From Amaranthus tricolor (taxonomy: Eukaryota > Streptophyta > Magnoliopsida > Caryophyllales > Amaranthaceae): 64,000 nucleotides of DNA. The stretch is taken from contig NC_080048.1 of NCBI RefSeq assembly GCF_026212465.1, positions 25,913,270 to 25,977,269 on the forward strand, read 5' to 3'. A model generated the notes under the pieces. That model was not told the DNA's origin and did no database searches. It worked only from the letters and a program-made list of their open reading frames with translations. The position numbers and the translations under genes were made by a program. Below, piece after piece: positions 40,486-57,214 of this stretch (the stretch's first letter is position 1; each line of letters begins with the position of its first letter).

Positions 40486-42349
40486 TATGTGATAAAGGGT
40501 TTAAATGTCGTTACACCCTATCAAACAATATTTATAACACCCTAGACACTACACAATCATAATGAGAGTAGGGGATTGAACCACGAGGACAAGAAAATTG
40601 AGACTCTAACCCTTGATATAAGAATGTTTATAGAGGTTGGACATATCAAGCTAAACTATTACAAGAATGATAAAACAAGATAAAATATGATATAAAGCCA
40701 GGGAGAAAAACAAGGATAAATTAGGTCCAGTCTAGGAAGGTAGGTTTTAGCAAAAGATAAACTAGGATTCAAACAACAACTATTCTAGACACTCAAGATA
40801 ACGAGAGGTCGGAGTTGGTGATTCCGCAAATTATACGAATGACCTATAGTCGCCCTAGGTCTTCCTAGGAGTAGCGGGACAAGATTCGTATTGAATGTTA
40901 ATGAATGAGTATCATTAACCTCACCTTAATCCCATGCAATGAAGAACATAAACATTCCTAGGATTCGCTAATAAAATCTCTAAAGATACTACTCATACAT
41001 ATTTAAACTAACTAATGCAAAAGTAATAAATGAATCAATGAAACTAAGCATCATGAACATAATTGTAACTGACAAGAAACAAACAATAAATAAAAAAAGG
41101 AAATGAAAGAATTAACTATTCTAGCAAAGTCAGAAGAGAAGCAAGAACAATAATAAATACTATGACAAAGTAATGAAAGCAATAACAAACTTAAAAGTAA
41201 TAAAAGGAATGAAAACATACTAACCAAAGTAAATGCTTGAATAGAAATGAAATGAAGATTCTTGAACAAAGCTTGAAATCAAATACATAAATATAAGAAC
41301 TTTAGATTTAAAAGGTTGAAAACAATAAAGAACTAAGACTAGGGTTCAAGAACTAAAGGAAAGCATTAAAAATAATCTATGGAAAAAACTTAAGGAAAGC
41401 AACAAATGATGTCCTAAGATTTGAATACATTTAGGCATAAGTGATTTCTACAAACAGTTGGAGTGTATATAGTCTAAGAGCAAAGTGTTATAAGTGCCCA
41501 TAATAGCCCTTGCGTTTGGCTTGAAATGAAAAATATTTCCGTGGGACAACCAGGCTATTCGCCAAAATAGAATAGGCATTCACCTGAAGCTCGATGCGTA
41601 GAATTCTATGCTTGTGTTCTAGTCCTCATTCGGTCGAATCATAAGGGTATTCCGTCAAATCCTTGCTCATTCGCCCGAATGAGTGTTGATTCGCCAATTC
41701 CAACAACATATAGAAAGTCCCCTTAAAGTAGAAGCCTCCATTTGGTCGAGCCATAGGTCATTCGATTGAATACACCATGCATTCGCCCATTCCAGCAGCT
41801 TTGAGGACTTGCAAGTTTTCTAAGCTTTCCACTCGACTGAGCTAACTCCCATTTGAGCCTACTAGCATCTTTGAGGCACCAATGGCGCATTCAAACTTAG
41901 CATGGCTTCCGGGAAAGTCTCAGTTTGCGTGATAAAGTCTTAAAAACATGGAAATTGAACTTGATTCCTTCAAAACCCCTAAAATAACCACGAAACAACC
42001 TGAAGACATGAACATGGTGAAATCATGTGTAATGTGCACATTAACGATTAAAACACGTGAGACTTGACACAATTAAGGAGTCACAAATGTGCTCATAAAT
42101 GAGCACATCAGCTTTCCCAAGCCAAACCTTTGCTAGTCCCTAGTGAATGAACTATCAAGAACGAGAAAGCTTAAGGCAAAACAAACTAAAACAAATAAAG
42201 ACAAGGCGAGTGGGAAACAAGACAATGTAAGCTGTGTAGGCACAACCTCCTTCCTAGACATAGGTGTGCAAGTATATTAAGTAATGGAAAAAGAAACTGG
42301 TGTTAGTGAAAAGGGAACTGAAGAATAATGCCATCAATTTGTAGTGATA
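40486..42349. other. Retroelement-like noncoding tract X
   Basis: No ORF. Contains aggggattgaaccacgagga, attcggtcgaatcataaggg and, near its end, ccaaacctttgctagtccct. A tract beyond the second nest (61001-62300) carries ttcgaccgaacgtcttcaat and taaccttttgctagtcctcg in the same order. The two are probably noncoding parts of one retrotransposon family, which I cannot name. Confidence 0.4.
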
Positions 42350-43298
42350 GAAAAAAATAAGTTGTCCTCACCTTGAATAACTCGTAGGGAGTCTTTTTCA
42401 AAAGATGTCTTATCAAACATCTATTGAGTTATAGTGTTAACCATTTCAGCCCAAAATGTTTTAGAAATACCATTTTCTAAAAGCATTGTCCTGGACATGT
42501 TCTTGAGAGTGTGGTTCTTTCGTTCCACAACTTCGTTTTGTTGAGGTGTCTTAGGATCAGAGAAGTTATGTGAAACACCATATTTTGCACAAAACGAGTC
42601 AAAACCAAGTTGATAAAATTCTCTACCATGATCATTCCTTGCATGAGCAATAGTTATATTTTTCAAAGCTTGAAGTTCTTTCCAAAGTTTTGAAAACTCT
42701 ATCATAGCTTCTAATTTCTCACGACAAAAAGCAAACCAAATAAAGCGAGAGGAATCATCCACTACAACGAGGGTGTACTGTTTACCTTTAGGAGAGTTAA
42801 CATGCATGAGAGCAAAAAGATCAATATGTATAAGTTTAATAGGTTGAGAAGTACTTATAACCTTTTTTCGGTTTGAAGAAACCTTAGGTTTGTTTACCTT
42901 TGGCACACGACCTACACAACTCATCAATCTTGAAGGATACGTTAGGTAGTCCTCTAACTATGTCACAGGAAGCAAGCAATTTAAGAGTATGCATATTTAA
43001 ATGTCTAAGTCTTCTATGCCAAAGCCGCGGTTCATTCGTCAAGGCCATGAGACTCTTTAGACTAGAGTTGTCAATTTTGTTAGTAAGCATAGAATAAATA
43101 GTATCACATCTAGGAACAGTAATAATAACCTTACCAATTTTGATACATTTATCTCATCCTCGTCTTTGTCAAAGACTACTTGATTGCCTTTGTTACATAA
43201 TTGTGACATGCTAACGAGATTGTACTTGAGACCATCAACTAGTAACACATCATCTATGGAATTAGATGAGTCACAAACAACTTTTCCAACACCAAGTA
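42350..43298 (-). pseudogene. copia-3: protease end, pre-integrase and integrase (left half)
   Basis: Minus strand, downstream half of a Ty1/copia Pol whose upstream half lies at 60125-61000. Seen in order: protease end (LLVDGLKYNLVSMSQLCNKG), pre-integrase (LWHRRLRHLNMHTLKLLAS, CRSCAKGKQ), integrase with Asp in LIHIDLF, Asp in ARNDHGREF and Glu in NEVVERKNHTL, and, after a frameshift near 42435, LLKKTPYELFKVR. It ends near 42350; reverse transcriptase and RNase H are missing. The pattern fits SIRE/Tork-like copia elements. Confidence 0.88.
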
Positions 43299-45330
43299 TG
43301 TAACACCGCGTAATTTATCGGATTTAAAAATAAATAATAATAAAATAAAGTATAACAAAATAAAATAAATAAGTAATATTAAATTATATTATTTTACATA
43401 CTTAACTATAAGAAATAAAGTAAGTTTAATTTTAACGGTAACGAGTTTTATCGCGTACGATGTTATCGCGTGACGTTTCTTTGCTATTTTAACAAAAGTA
43501 TAATAATTACTTAGTTAATTTAAAAAAAAAATTTATAATGGAAGGGAGGTGAAGGGGCAGCTGATTTTGGAGGGTATAGGAGGAGTCTTGTAACTCCTCT
43601 CATAATGGTGTAATTAGGATTAATTTGGTTGGTCCTTAATTTCCCCTATTAATCCTGAACATCCTTTGTATTCCTCACATTTAAAAGCCTCAAGTGAAGA
43701 AAGAAAAATCAGAAACATTTTCCGCTTCCTTGTGCTCTTGCTTTCGGCATTCACAAAAAAAAAAAAAATAAATAAATTTGTTCTCTTGTTTTTGTCATTC
43801 AACCTTTTGATCAAAGGGGTAAGTTTAATGGAATTGCTAATTGTAGATTTTATATACAAGGTTTTCTAAGATGAATTATATTTTATGTATGATGATATCC
43901 TATGACTTTGAGGAGGATTGATTATATTTTTATGTAAATTTTCTTTAATAATCCTTTAATAAACCTTAATTTTGTTAAAAGGATTAGGTTATGTTGCTTG
44001 ATTTATATTCTTTAACAAAGTTTGAATTTGTTATAAGGATTGAGTTTATGTTGATATTTAAATAAATTTCTTTTACGGTTTAAATTTCTCCAACTAAATT
44101 TCAATTTGTTAGTAGAAACTTGGAGGGTATGGATCAAGTAAGGTAGTCATCCAAGAATTTGCAAATCCTTTAGCAAAATTCGATTTATTTGAAAGATTGT
44201 ATTATATTTATGTATATGTGTCTTGATTTAAAAGGGTGAATTGGTTTTGTAATTCTCTATAAAATATATTTTGTTAAGAGAATTAGGTATTTAATCTAGT
44301 TATCATAATTTATGAAATTTCAAACTCTTAAAGGATTTTGTGAATGTGATCTTGCTAGAGTTATTTTGATCATGAGATTTAAAAAGGGTTGATAATGTAT
44401 ATATAAAATAATAATAATAAAAAAATATATATATACATATGTATTCGGCAGCAGCTATTCTGCCTCGTTTGAGGTGCCGACCCGGAAACGTTAGTCGTTT
44501 TCCGTTGTTTTATGCACCGTTGCGTTAAAAACTAGTTAAACGTTTAAAATAATTAAAAATAGTAAATGGATGTTAGAAATTATGAAATTTGGTACCCAAG
44601 CTAACTGACGCGTTCCGAACGCAATGGCGAAGTCAGATTCTTCATTTGAATTTTCTAAACTGTCCGAAATGGCCCTTAAAGTTTCTGGTCAGAATTTGAA
44701 ATTTCGGAACATTGGGTTTTGGATGTAAACAATTAAAAATTATCAAGTCTTAGTGATATTTTTGATTATGGAGTGGATTAAATGTGTAAACACGTTTTAA
44801 TACGTGATCGTTTTGTGTGTGTGTGTTATTTAGGACCTCGATTCATAAGAGGGCGAAATTTCGGTCGTGCTTGAACATTGTTGTTTGCAGCGCTTAAAGG
44901 TACACGCTTAGACCATATTGTTTATGTGGTTGTGCAAGTAGTGTTGTTTCATTTCTAATCGAGGCTTTTTAAATCACATAAGGATTAGACACTTCAAATA
45001 ATTTGAAAGAAATTAATTGGAAATTGAGAATTTATGTATTGTCACCCAAAAGGGGTTGACGTTTGGTTATATTATGTTACCCAAAGGGGTTAACGTATTG
45101 GTTTGGATTATTACAGTTATTGTTCCCATGGCAGTTTTGGATCATTACGGTCACCATGGGGTATGCATACTTTAGCCTTTGACAACCCGAACAGGACGGG
45201 CAAGGTCTTAGGTCGGTGGTCGCCTTGGGATTAGCTCTCCCAAGTGTATTCCTCCAAAAATATTTGAATTTATACTTGAACGACCGAACAGGACGGGCAA
45301 CGTTACAAGTTGGAATAATCTAATAATTAA
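43299..45330 (+). repeat. Gypsy left LTR, 3'-truncated
   Basis: Matches the right LTR from its start to about right-LTR position 59540, then jumps into gag leader sequence (gggaaaaaaacacccatgga). About the last 600 bp of the LTR and the primer-binding site are absent. Confidence 0.85.
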
Positions 45331-45352
45331 TGTTTAAGGGAAAAAAACACCC

Positions 45353-47362
45353 ATGGACTCACACACCCCCAAGGAGACTAGTGAGGTACTGATGTTTGAC
45401 CCAGAGACTGCCTGGAGAGGAGTCTCCAATGCTAATATATGGAGAATAAGGGATGGTGAAAGTATCCGAGATTATAGGAAGAGGATGCGTATGGTTAAGG
45501 CAAAAGCTGATAGGGTATGCTATGATTTATATTTGGACCTAAATGAGTTACATCGTTTGTCCGAATCTGGAAAAAATGTAGAACACGAGGAGGAGGGCGA
45601 GCCCCACTTATCGGACGACGCTGATGTTATCATGGAACCATCGAAGGAGCGCATCTTACCCGACCCTCCTCTAGTAGAAACCGAGGTTCAATCGGAGAGT
45701 GATATCGAAATGTGGGAGCCTAAGCGGGAACCACCTATTTATGTAGAGATTTCCAGCGAAGATGAGAGTGGTAATTGGGGGTCGCACTATGACTTGTATG
45801 GCTATGGGACTGGGTTTGACTGGGGTTGCTCAGACAAAGAGGATCATGAGGAAGACGTGGAGGAAGTACCAATAAACCACCCTGAAAATACCGATAGTGA
45901 ATCAGATGAAGCGCACTCGAACTCCAGCTCTGATTCTAGAGAAGATGCAGATGATGAGGACTTTGACTTAGCAAGCTATGATGAGAGTGCTGACACTTGG
46001 GACGCTTGGTGTTAAAATAAGATGCCTCCTTTGTCAAGATAGAGACTCTCTAGAAATGATGCTAACCGTACGCTAAGAAATCTGGTGAAAGCATTATCAA
46101 GTGTAAGCGGACCACGAGAGAGGTCTCTGTCGGAATTAGTATCTGAAATGAGCAAACGGATTAGTTAGAGCAAACCCTCAACCTTCAACGGTAAAGGGGA
46201 ACCGTCGGAGCTTGAAATTTGGTTAAGAGAATTCGACAAAAACTTTTTGATGTAGTAGAATGCCCGGAAGAATTGAAAGTCAATCAGGCTGCATTTTATT
46301 TGGTTGGAGAAGCCGACTACTGGTGGGCAAACAGTAGATCGGGGTTGTTGGAGCAGACTGAGGGGGATTTTTGTTGGGATTTGTTTAAAAGGGCTATGCG
46401 GGAGAAATTCTATCCGCTGCACGTAAGGAAAGATAAGTCGAAGGAGTTTGCGCGGTTAGAGATGGGTGGTATGACTGTTGATGAGTATTACCACAAATTA
46501 TGGAGTATCTCAAGTACTGTCCTGATGATGTTCCCACTGAAGAGAAGAAAATGCAGCGTTTTGAGCTGGGATTTTCGTATGACATTCAAAAACATATTGA
46601 AAGTGATCGTTATAATAGCTTGGAACAGATGTACAAGCGAGCGTCTCAAATAGGGAATATCTTGAGGAAGGAGAAGGAGAGAGAAAAAGGTAATATCCCC
46701 GAGAAGAGAAAAGAAGGTGCTGGTCAGGCATTAAGGACTTCAGCAGGTTTTTATCAAAAGAAAGCCAGAAATTTTGGCCATTTTCAAGAAGGTGGGTCTG
46801 GGGCAAATACGGGCTTTAAGGGAGAAGCTAAGCCTGCGAAGCCATTACTGGATCGAGATGGCAATAAGAGAAATTATTGCTGTAGGAGGTGCAAGAAAAA
46901 CCATCTGGGAAAAGATTGTGACGGAAATTTGGTTGAGTGTAATTTTTGTCACAAAAGAGGCCATAGAGAGTATGAATGCTACATAAAGAAAAGGGGTAGA
47001 AGTCAACAGCCTTGTGCGCAGCACCGGCAACAGAATTCAAACAACGCCGGCAGTCAAGTCAGTCGACGGTACGGGAATGGAAATCGTGGCAATGCGGGTC
47101 AGAGGTTTCAACGACCTTTTAATGGGGGACAAGGCCGGATAGATGGAAACCGGGTTGATGAGTCTGAAATGCATCGTGGGGGCAATCAAGTGGGAGGAAT
47201 GAATGCACAGCCGGCTAATGGAAGAGTATCTGCGGTCAGTGCAAGAGAAATTGATCAGGCGACGGATGTGGTTACAAGTACGTTCGCCATTCATTCTATA
47301 GCTGTGAATGTATTATTTGATTTGGGAGCTACATGTTCTTTTCTTGCAAAGAGTAAAGTAGA
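45353..47362 (+). pseudogene. Gypsy Gag with zinc knuckles and protease start
   Basis: One original frame, now in pieces. 45353-46015 encodes an N-terminal part (AWRGVSNANIWRIRDGESI) and a long acidic region ending DTWDAWC, then TAA. In the same frame after two TAG codons comes KPSTFNGKGEPSELEIW, the classical retrotransposon Gag core, which shifts frame near 46245 (LFDVVECPEELKV, YYLVGEADYWW-like FYLVGEADYWWA) and again near 46500 (MEYLKYCPDDVPTEEKKMQR). Two zinc knuckles follow: CRRCKKNHLGKDC and CNFCHKRGHREYEC (about 46880-46980). The protease begins at VNVLFDLGATCSF, where the catalytic motif DSGA reads DLGA. The solo LTR interrupts it at 47363. Confidence 0.85.
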
Positions 47363-50300
47363 TGTAACACCCCCGAGATTTTTTGACGTCATTAATTAAT
47401 ATTTTAATGACTTTGGGTATTTTATAATTATATTAAATTAATTTTGAAGTAGTTTTAATAAATTCCTTTCATATGCGAATTTAAATATTAACATATATTT
47501 ATATTAAAAATACAGTTAATTTCTAAATAAAGAGGTTCGAATCAAAATTATTATTTTATTAATATGTGTGAGTACACAAAGGCGAGCTCTTAGTTGAGCC
47601 TCGCAAGAAAATGAATCTAGATTCAATAAATAAATGAATAAAACATAATAATAATAATAACCATGATAAAAAGGGCACGAAACCCTCGTTGCTTCCCCAC
47701 AAGCTGTCACTCCCTCCCTCACTCAATTCACGCGTCACTCCCTCTCTCTTCTCTTCGCTCTTTCTCTTCTCCCTTTCCCCTTATTGTGCCACCACCAGCT
47801 AGCCTTAATCAGCCGCTCACGACCAGCTCAGTTCACCACCACAGGTCGCCTGCCTTTTTCCCTCCACCGTGAGCAGCCACCGCAGCAGGAAAAGCCTCCC
47901 CTTCCCCACAAGGAGTCACGGCTGCAGTAGCTTTCCTTGCTCAGCCTGCCGCCAACAAATAGGACCCAAGCAGCCGGTTTTTGGCCCTGCGCCACCACCG
48001 CCGCGACCTCCTCTCACTTCTTCATCCTCTTGCTAGTTTTATTTTGTGAGCCATCTCCTTTCTCTTATTTGATTTCATCTTATTTCCAATTAAAAATTAT
48101 AAAGTTTATGAGAAAAGGGTTGAACTTTATATAATTGTTATTGAATCTTGTAATGAGTGAGAATTGGATTGATGACTTGAATGTAGTTATGAATTAGGTT
48201 TTTGAAATATGAATGAAAAGTGTTGAAGTTGTATTGTTTTCATTGAATCTTTTTGTGGGTAAGAGTGTTTGATGAATTGAACATATTTATGACTTAGAGT
48301 TTGAAGTATAAATGAAAATAATGGTTGTGTGCTATTTTGATGATGTCTTAGTACATGAGCAACTTGATTTGTGTTGAATATTGGAGTTTTGTTAGACATG
48401 GTAATTTTAATCAGCCTTGTTGAAGTAAAAGGAAGCCTTAATGTTGATTACAAGTACTCTTATTAGGGTATCGAAATTATAAGTAAATAATATTAGTAAG
48501 GCCATGAACATAGTGTCAACTTGTTGAGAATTATTAAAGTTACTTGTTATGAAGTCTTGATTATAGTTCTTGCTAACCTTGAAGAATATAATAGATGATA
48601 TTGCGATGTGATAAACTTAAGATTCGTCATTGTCGTCATATTAGCACTACATTAACATTACAAGATTTAAGTGTGAATTGATATGTTATCTTAAGTAACG
48701 TGGATCGATATAACTCAAATTGGTTGATGTAAAGGAATGATTCACACAATCCTTCTACTTTAAATTGATGGAAGGATTTATGTTGTGTTGAGTTAATGGT
48801 TTTGACTTGTATTGAATGAGTTGTGTGCGTGCTAGAGTAATCGGAAACTCATGTCGAATGGGTGATAGCACTTACTTTGGTATTTAGTTTGGTATGGCAA
48901 AGTAGTTATGCAAACTTATTAGTTCTACTCATAACTTATATAGGTGCCCATTTTGTAAGAGGAAAGTAGAGCCTTAGTCGGGTGATTTTTTGACTTTTGA
49001 TCGTGCAGTGACGCTTACAGTTATGTATACGCAGTAACTAACCCTTATGTGCAATTTGCTTTAAGACATTATTGTTTATTTTGATACTATGCATTGTATC
49101 GAAACTATGAAGTACTAGTGAGTACACTATATATGAAGAGCTATCGACTATGAAATCCTTGCGCTTAGAATAGTTTAGAGAATGAGAATGTTAATAGAAG
49201 GCGGGAACCACCCCCTTATTTATTTAAGAATTAGATTATGCCTTAATTGGAGTTAGAATGACTCCGTTATAGGTGAATTTCCTATTCTATTGAGTGGCTC
49301 AGTGGGTTTTGGCGCGCTGCTATCCCAAGGCGCTCATTAATAGTTGAGAGTGGAAGTTATTCCCATCTGATAAGGTACTAGATTACGATTAGCTGGCGTG
49401 ACTCAACTGGATTATGTTCGGTTGTTTTAGTAGTCCCCTAGGTGAGGTTCGACGGGTGGCCAATAACGCCCCTTGACCGAGGTGTTACCATGCAGGCCTT
49501 GCAAACCCCAATATGGTGGCCTCTTCACTGGTTTAGTACCCTAGTGTGTTAGTTTTTCCCGAAGGTAGGACCCGAGAGGGTCAGCTAGAGGGGACATGAG
49601 CTCATACTTTGCCATGGGCGCCGGGTGGCCGATAACGCCCATGACCGTGTCACTATGCCAGGAAGTAGAGAAAAGATCCACTAATATAAAGTTATTCAGT
49701 GATAGAAAGTTTATTCGTTGATCGAAAGTTATTTAATGATAGAAGGTTCATTCTTTGATAGAAAGCTTACATTGATAGAATGTTTACTTTTTGATAGAAT
49801 ATTTACTCATTGATAGAACATCTACTTATTGATAGAGTAATTTATGCTAATGAGAAGTGTGCCTAAGTTAAGTTACCTCAAGGGTATTACAGACTACGAT
49901 CACACTTACCTTACGATAGACAAGCTCGATAAGGTCATGTGTTAGGTATTCTGTTAATGCCTTGGTCGAGTTGAACTATACGTGTTTTGCAAGAGTTTGT
50001 GTTTGAATAGAGGAGCGTGAAGACCTGTATTCTACCCAAGAACACATGGTTCGAGTTGGAAAGCACGTAATGAAATTAAGAAGTATAAGTGGCCGATAAA
50101 CAGTTACTATCTGTGCTTGCGTCTTATGAAATCATCTTATGTTGTTTTATAATATAATGTTATCTAGTAGTTGGCCTTATTATATTTGATGCTAGTTACT
50201 AACGTGTACGTGTTTGTGTTTATGTGTGATTGTTGATGACCTTCTATGATTGTCCTGCTATGACACCTTAGCCTTTGCTGTAATGTCGAGCAGCAGGAGG

Positions 50301-50863
50301 ATTATAGACAGGCGTAGCAGGTACTGGAGCTTCTTTTGCATTGCATTGCATTGGGGGAGAGTGATGAGGATGGAGCATAACCTGTGTCGTACCGCTATCT
50401 TTCGATTTTGTAGCTTTGGTTATCTTTTGTAAACTTTGGTTGTATATGTTTGTTATGAGGCCTTGTGTCTTCATTCGTATATTTGTATTTCCGCTGCATA
50501 GTTTATAACTCTGTATGGTTTTAAGGAGTTAACTCTTTCTAAAATGCAAACGTCGACACTGGAACCACGATCCATGCTTGGCATGTTGATTTGAGAAGCC
50601 GGCGACGAATCATTCCGCCGTGGTGTGAGATTTTAAAAGGCAATGATGCCTTAGATTAGTTTAATGTTTTATTGTGCTAATTGCCCTACCACATGTTCGA
50701 TTTTTAGAAGAGATGCTGCCGAAATTTCCACTCAGCTTTTTAAAAGTTAATATTTAACGTTTACCTAGATTTTCTTTCCATTTCTTTTATGTAACACCCG
50801 AATTTCCTCCCGTCCTTGACGGTTTTGGTTTCGTTAAGGGGTCGGAAATCCAGGGGTGTTACA
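47363..50863. repeat. 3.5-kb solo LTR inserted in gypsy protease
   Basis: 3501 bp bounded by tgtaacacccc and ggggtgttaca (11-bp inverted ends) with a 5-bp target duplication gtaga at 47358-47362 and 50864-50868. No coding domain inside, so it is an LTR left after LTR-LTR recombination. It has a pyrimidine-rich Ser/Pro-type block (47670-48050) shared with 21190-21530 and a terminal imperfect inverted repeat (50791-50808 with 50845-50863). Small ORFs inside it, for example 47663 and 50250, are not supported. Confidence 0.9.
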
Positions 50864-51200
50864 GTAGAAGAATTGAATTTAGGAATTTTTGAAAAAGTTT
50901 CTTATACGCTAGCTATCCCATCGGAAAAATTATACAGTTGTGATAGACTGTATAAAGATGTACCCTTGAAGATAGGAAAAGTTGTCTTTCCTAGTGAGTT
51001 GTATGTGTTAGATATGGAAGGCTTAGAGGTAATTTTGGGGATGGACTGGTTGGGAAAATATAAAGCCATTATAGAATGTAGGAAGCGGAGAGTGTCGCTA
51101 GAAGGACCAAGAGGAGAAAAGGTTAGATATCGGAAATTTCCAAAACGAATTTGGTGTCGACCTGGGAATTGCAGAGACTCATGAGGCAAGGATACCCTGT
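50864..51200 (+). pseudogene. Gypsy protease, C-terminal part
   Basis: Continues the protease after the solo LTR: VEELNLGIFEKVSYTLAIPS, VVFPSELYVLDMEGLEVILG, MDWLGKYKAIIECRKRRVSL. This is the gypsy protease end (DVILGMDWL motif). Frame is lost at about 51145. Confidence 0.85.
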
Positions 51201-51204
51201 GTAC

Positions 51205-52115
51205 TTATGTCATATCAGCCAAGGGGGAAACAAGGAGGAGGACCCCAAGGACTTTGCTGTAGTGAATGAATTTTTGGATGTTTTTCCTAACGAGATTCCC
51301 GGTATGCCACCTCAACGGAAGATTGACTTCACGATAGACTTGGTACATGGGACTGGACCGATTTCTAAGGCCCCTTATCGTATGGCTTCGAAGGAGATGA
51401 AGGAATTAAAGCCTCAGCTCAAAGAATTGCTAGATAAGGGTTATGTTCGACGTAGTGTTTCACCTTGGGCGCTCCAGTTTTGTTTGTGAGGAAGAAAGAT
51501 GGTAGTTTGAGATTATGCATCGACTACAGAGAGTTAAACAAGGTAACCGTTAAGAATAAATACCCGTTACCCCGGATAGATGACTTATTTGATCAATTGA
51601 GAAGAGCCGGGATCTTTTCAAAAATTGACTTAAGATCGGGTTACCATTAGTTAAGAATAGCTGAAGGGGATATACATAAAACAGCTTTTAGAACACGTTA
51701 TGGACATTATGAGTTCACCGTGATGCCTTTTGGGTTGACAAATGCTCCAGCTGCGTTCATGTGTTTAATGAACCAAGTGTTTAGTGCGTACTTGGATAAG
51801 TTTGTGGTTGTTTTTATTGATGACATATTAGTATATTCGAAGGACCGGGATGAACACGAGGAACATCTACGTTTAGTCTTGTAAACTTTGCGAGAAAACA
51901 CGTTGTACGCTAAATTGTCAAAGTGTGAGTTCTGGTTGGAAAAGGTATCATTTTTGGGTTATTTTGTTTCTAAAGAGGGTATTTCGGTGGATCCGGCGAA
52001 AGTAGAGGCAGTTCGAAGCTGGTCGTCACCAAAGAATGTCACCGAAGTACGAAGTTTCTTAGGCTTGGCTCGGTATTACCGTCGTTTTGTCAAAGATTTC
52101 TCACGAATTGCTTGA
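51205..52115 (+). pseudogene. Gypsy reverse transcriptase
   Basis: Starts in the linker (FAVVNEFLDVFPNEIPGMPP) and covers KAPYRMASKEMKELKPQLKE, a frameshift near 51465 (one base short), [31 protein letters not shown], a TAG at 51649, [13 protein letters not shown], the catalytic [12 protein letters not shown], a TAA at about 51883, and [20 protein letters not shown] to [14 protein letters not shown], ending at a TGA at 52113. Residues around the catalytic Asp pair are intact, but the gene is dead. Confidence 0.9.
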
Positions 52116-52600
52116 CCTATGACTTTGTTGATGAAGAAAGAGAAGAAGTTTGAGTGGACGGATGTGTGTGAACAGGCCTTCATGACTTTGAAGGAAAGAT
52201 TAACTACGGCCCTGTTATTACTTTACCTGACCCAAAGTTGGATTATACTATTTACAGTGACACATCGAAGAAAGGATTGGGTTGTGTATTGATGCAGGAC
52301 CATAAGGTGATTGCTTACGCATCACGACAACTGAAAGTACATGAAGTTAATTATCCTACCCATGATCTGAAGTTAGCTGCTATAGTTTTTGCTCTAAAAA
52401 TATGGCGGCACTATTTGTATGGCATTAAATGTAGAATCTACACTGCCCATCAAAGTCTGAAATATCTCTATACACAGCCTGACTTAAACATGCGACAACG
52501 TCGGTGATTAGAGTTGATGACAAATTATGACCTGGAGTTCATATATCATGAGGGACGAGCGAACTTGGTAGCCGATGCGTTGAGTAGGAAGTCTAATCCC
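52116..52600 (+). pseudogene. Gypsy RNase H
   Basis: [18 protein letters not shown], a frameshift near 52210, then [20 protein letters not shown] and [29 protein letters not shown], a TGA replacing the usual Trp at about 52505 (RQRR-stop-LELM), and VADALSRKSN ending the domain. Order and motifs are those of Ty3/gypsy RNase H. Confidence 0.88.
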
Positions 52601-53811
52601 TTGTTGTCCGCCTTAGATAGAGTTGAAGAGTTGCATCGGGATTTTGCCAGATTAAATTTTGAAGTGGTACGTAAAGGTGAGTTACAGGGGTGTCTGAATG
52701 CCTTGGCTTTTCGACCTTCGTTCTTTGAAGAAATTTTGAATTCCCAGGATAAAGACCCGAAACTTTTTAAGTTAAAGGAACAGGCACGGGAAGGAAAAGC
52801 GGAGGGATTCTTTGTTCAGGAAGATGGAAGCTTGAGGTTCAATGGTCGCTGGTGTTTACCGATAGAGGAGGTATCTTTGAAGGAACGTATCTTGGATGAA
52901 GCCCATTGTACGAAATTTTCAGTCCATCCGAGCGGTGACAAATGGTATCAAGACCTTAAGTTAATGTTTTGGTGGTCTGGGATGAAGTAGGATATTGCGG
53001 ATTATGTCTCGCGCTTTTTGACTTGTCAAAAGGTTAAAAGTGAGCATAAAGACCAGGAGGTTTGCTACAACCTTTGGAGATACGGGTATGGAAGTGGTTT
53101 GATATCTCTATGGATTTTATTGTGGGTTTACCCCAGACGAAGATAGAAAATGATGCGTTATGGGTCATAGTGGATCAATTGACTAAATCAGCCCGTTTCC
53201 TCCCCATGAACTGTCGTCGGGAGATGGAACAATTAGCTCGAGCTTACATTAAGTATGCCGTACGACTTCACGGTGTGCCCCGTACTATTTTGTCCGACAG
53301 AGATACACGGTATTTGTCACAATTTTGGCAAACCTTGCATCAGGCAATGGGCACTACGTTACTTTATAGTACGTCTTTCCATCCGCAGACGGATGGGTAG
53401 ATGCTACGGACAAATCAGATTCTAGAAGATATGTTGCGCGCTATTGCCATGGAATGGCAAGGGTCGTGGGATGAACATTTGGACCTGGTCGAATTTTCTT
53501 ACAACAACAGTTATCAGGCATTTGTACAGATGGCTCCATTTGAGGCTTTGTATGGGCGTCGTTGTCGTAGTCTGATTTATTGGGATGATTTCACCGAAGC
53601 GGTGACCTTGGGACTTGAGTTGTTATTTCAAATGACTGAAAAAGTGAAGTTGATAAGGGATCGTTTGAAAGTGGCACAGGATCGTCAAAAGTCTTATGCT
53701 GATTTGAAGCGACGACCAGAAGAGTTCATCATGCGCGAACAGGTATTACTTCACGTGTCACCCATGCGCGGAGTAATATGTTTTGGTACTCGTGGAAAGT
53801 TGAGCCCTTGA
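52601..53811 (+). pseudogene. Gypsy integrase
   Basis: Zinc-binding region (DEAHCTKFSVHPSGDKWYQD, FWWSGMK, stop at 52988, LTCQKVKSEH), a frameshift near 53055, then the core with Asp in ISMDFIVGLP, Asp in ILSDRDTRYLS and Glu replaced by context near a TAG at 53398 (PQTDG-stop), then LVEFSYNNSYQAFVQMAPFE and ALYGRRCRS. Ends at a TGA at 53809. Four separate breaks. Confidence 0.88.
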
Positions 53812-54079
53812 TTCATAGGACCATATGAAATTTTGGAACGTGTGGGTAAGGTGGCTTATCGGTTAGCCCTTCCAAACTCCTTGGAAAAAGTACATGACGT
53901 ATTTCATGTGTTGCAGCTTAAGAGATATCATGCCACAACCTCTCATGTCTTAGATCCAGAACCTTTAGATTTGGATACATCCTTGTCTTACTCTAAGAAA
54001 CCGGTTGGAATCTTGGAGACGAAGGTCCGTAGTACACGACGGAAGGATATATCTATGGTAAAGGTCCTGTGGTCAAATC
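53812..54079 (+). pseudogene. Gypsy C-terminus and chromodomain, first half
   Basis: GKVAYRLALPNSLEKVHDVF, HVLQLKRYHA, then KPVGILETKVRSTRRKDISM and VKVLWSNHT, the start of a group II chromodomain. It is cut here by the inverted LTR; the rest (EDSMREKYPHLFQ) is at 57215-57270. Chromodomains of Tekay-type elements bind modified histones and steer integration; that is family knowledge. Confidence 0.85.
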
Positions 54080-57214
<3,135 letters not shown>
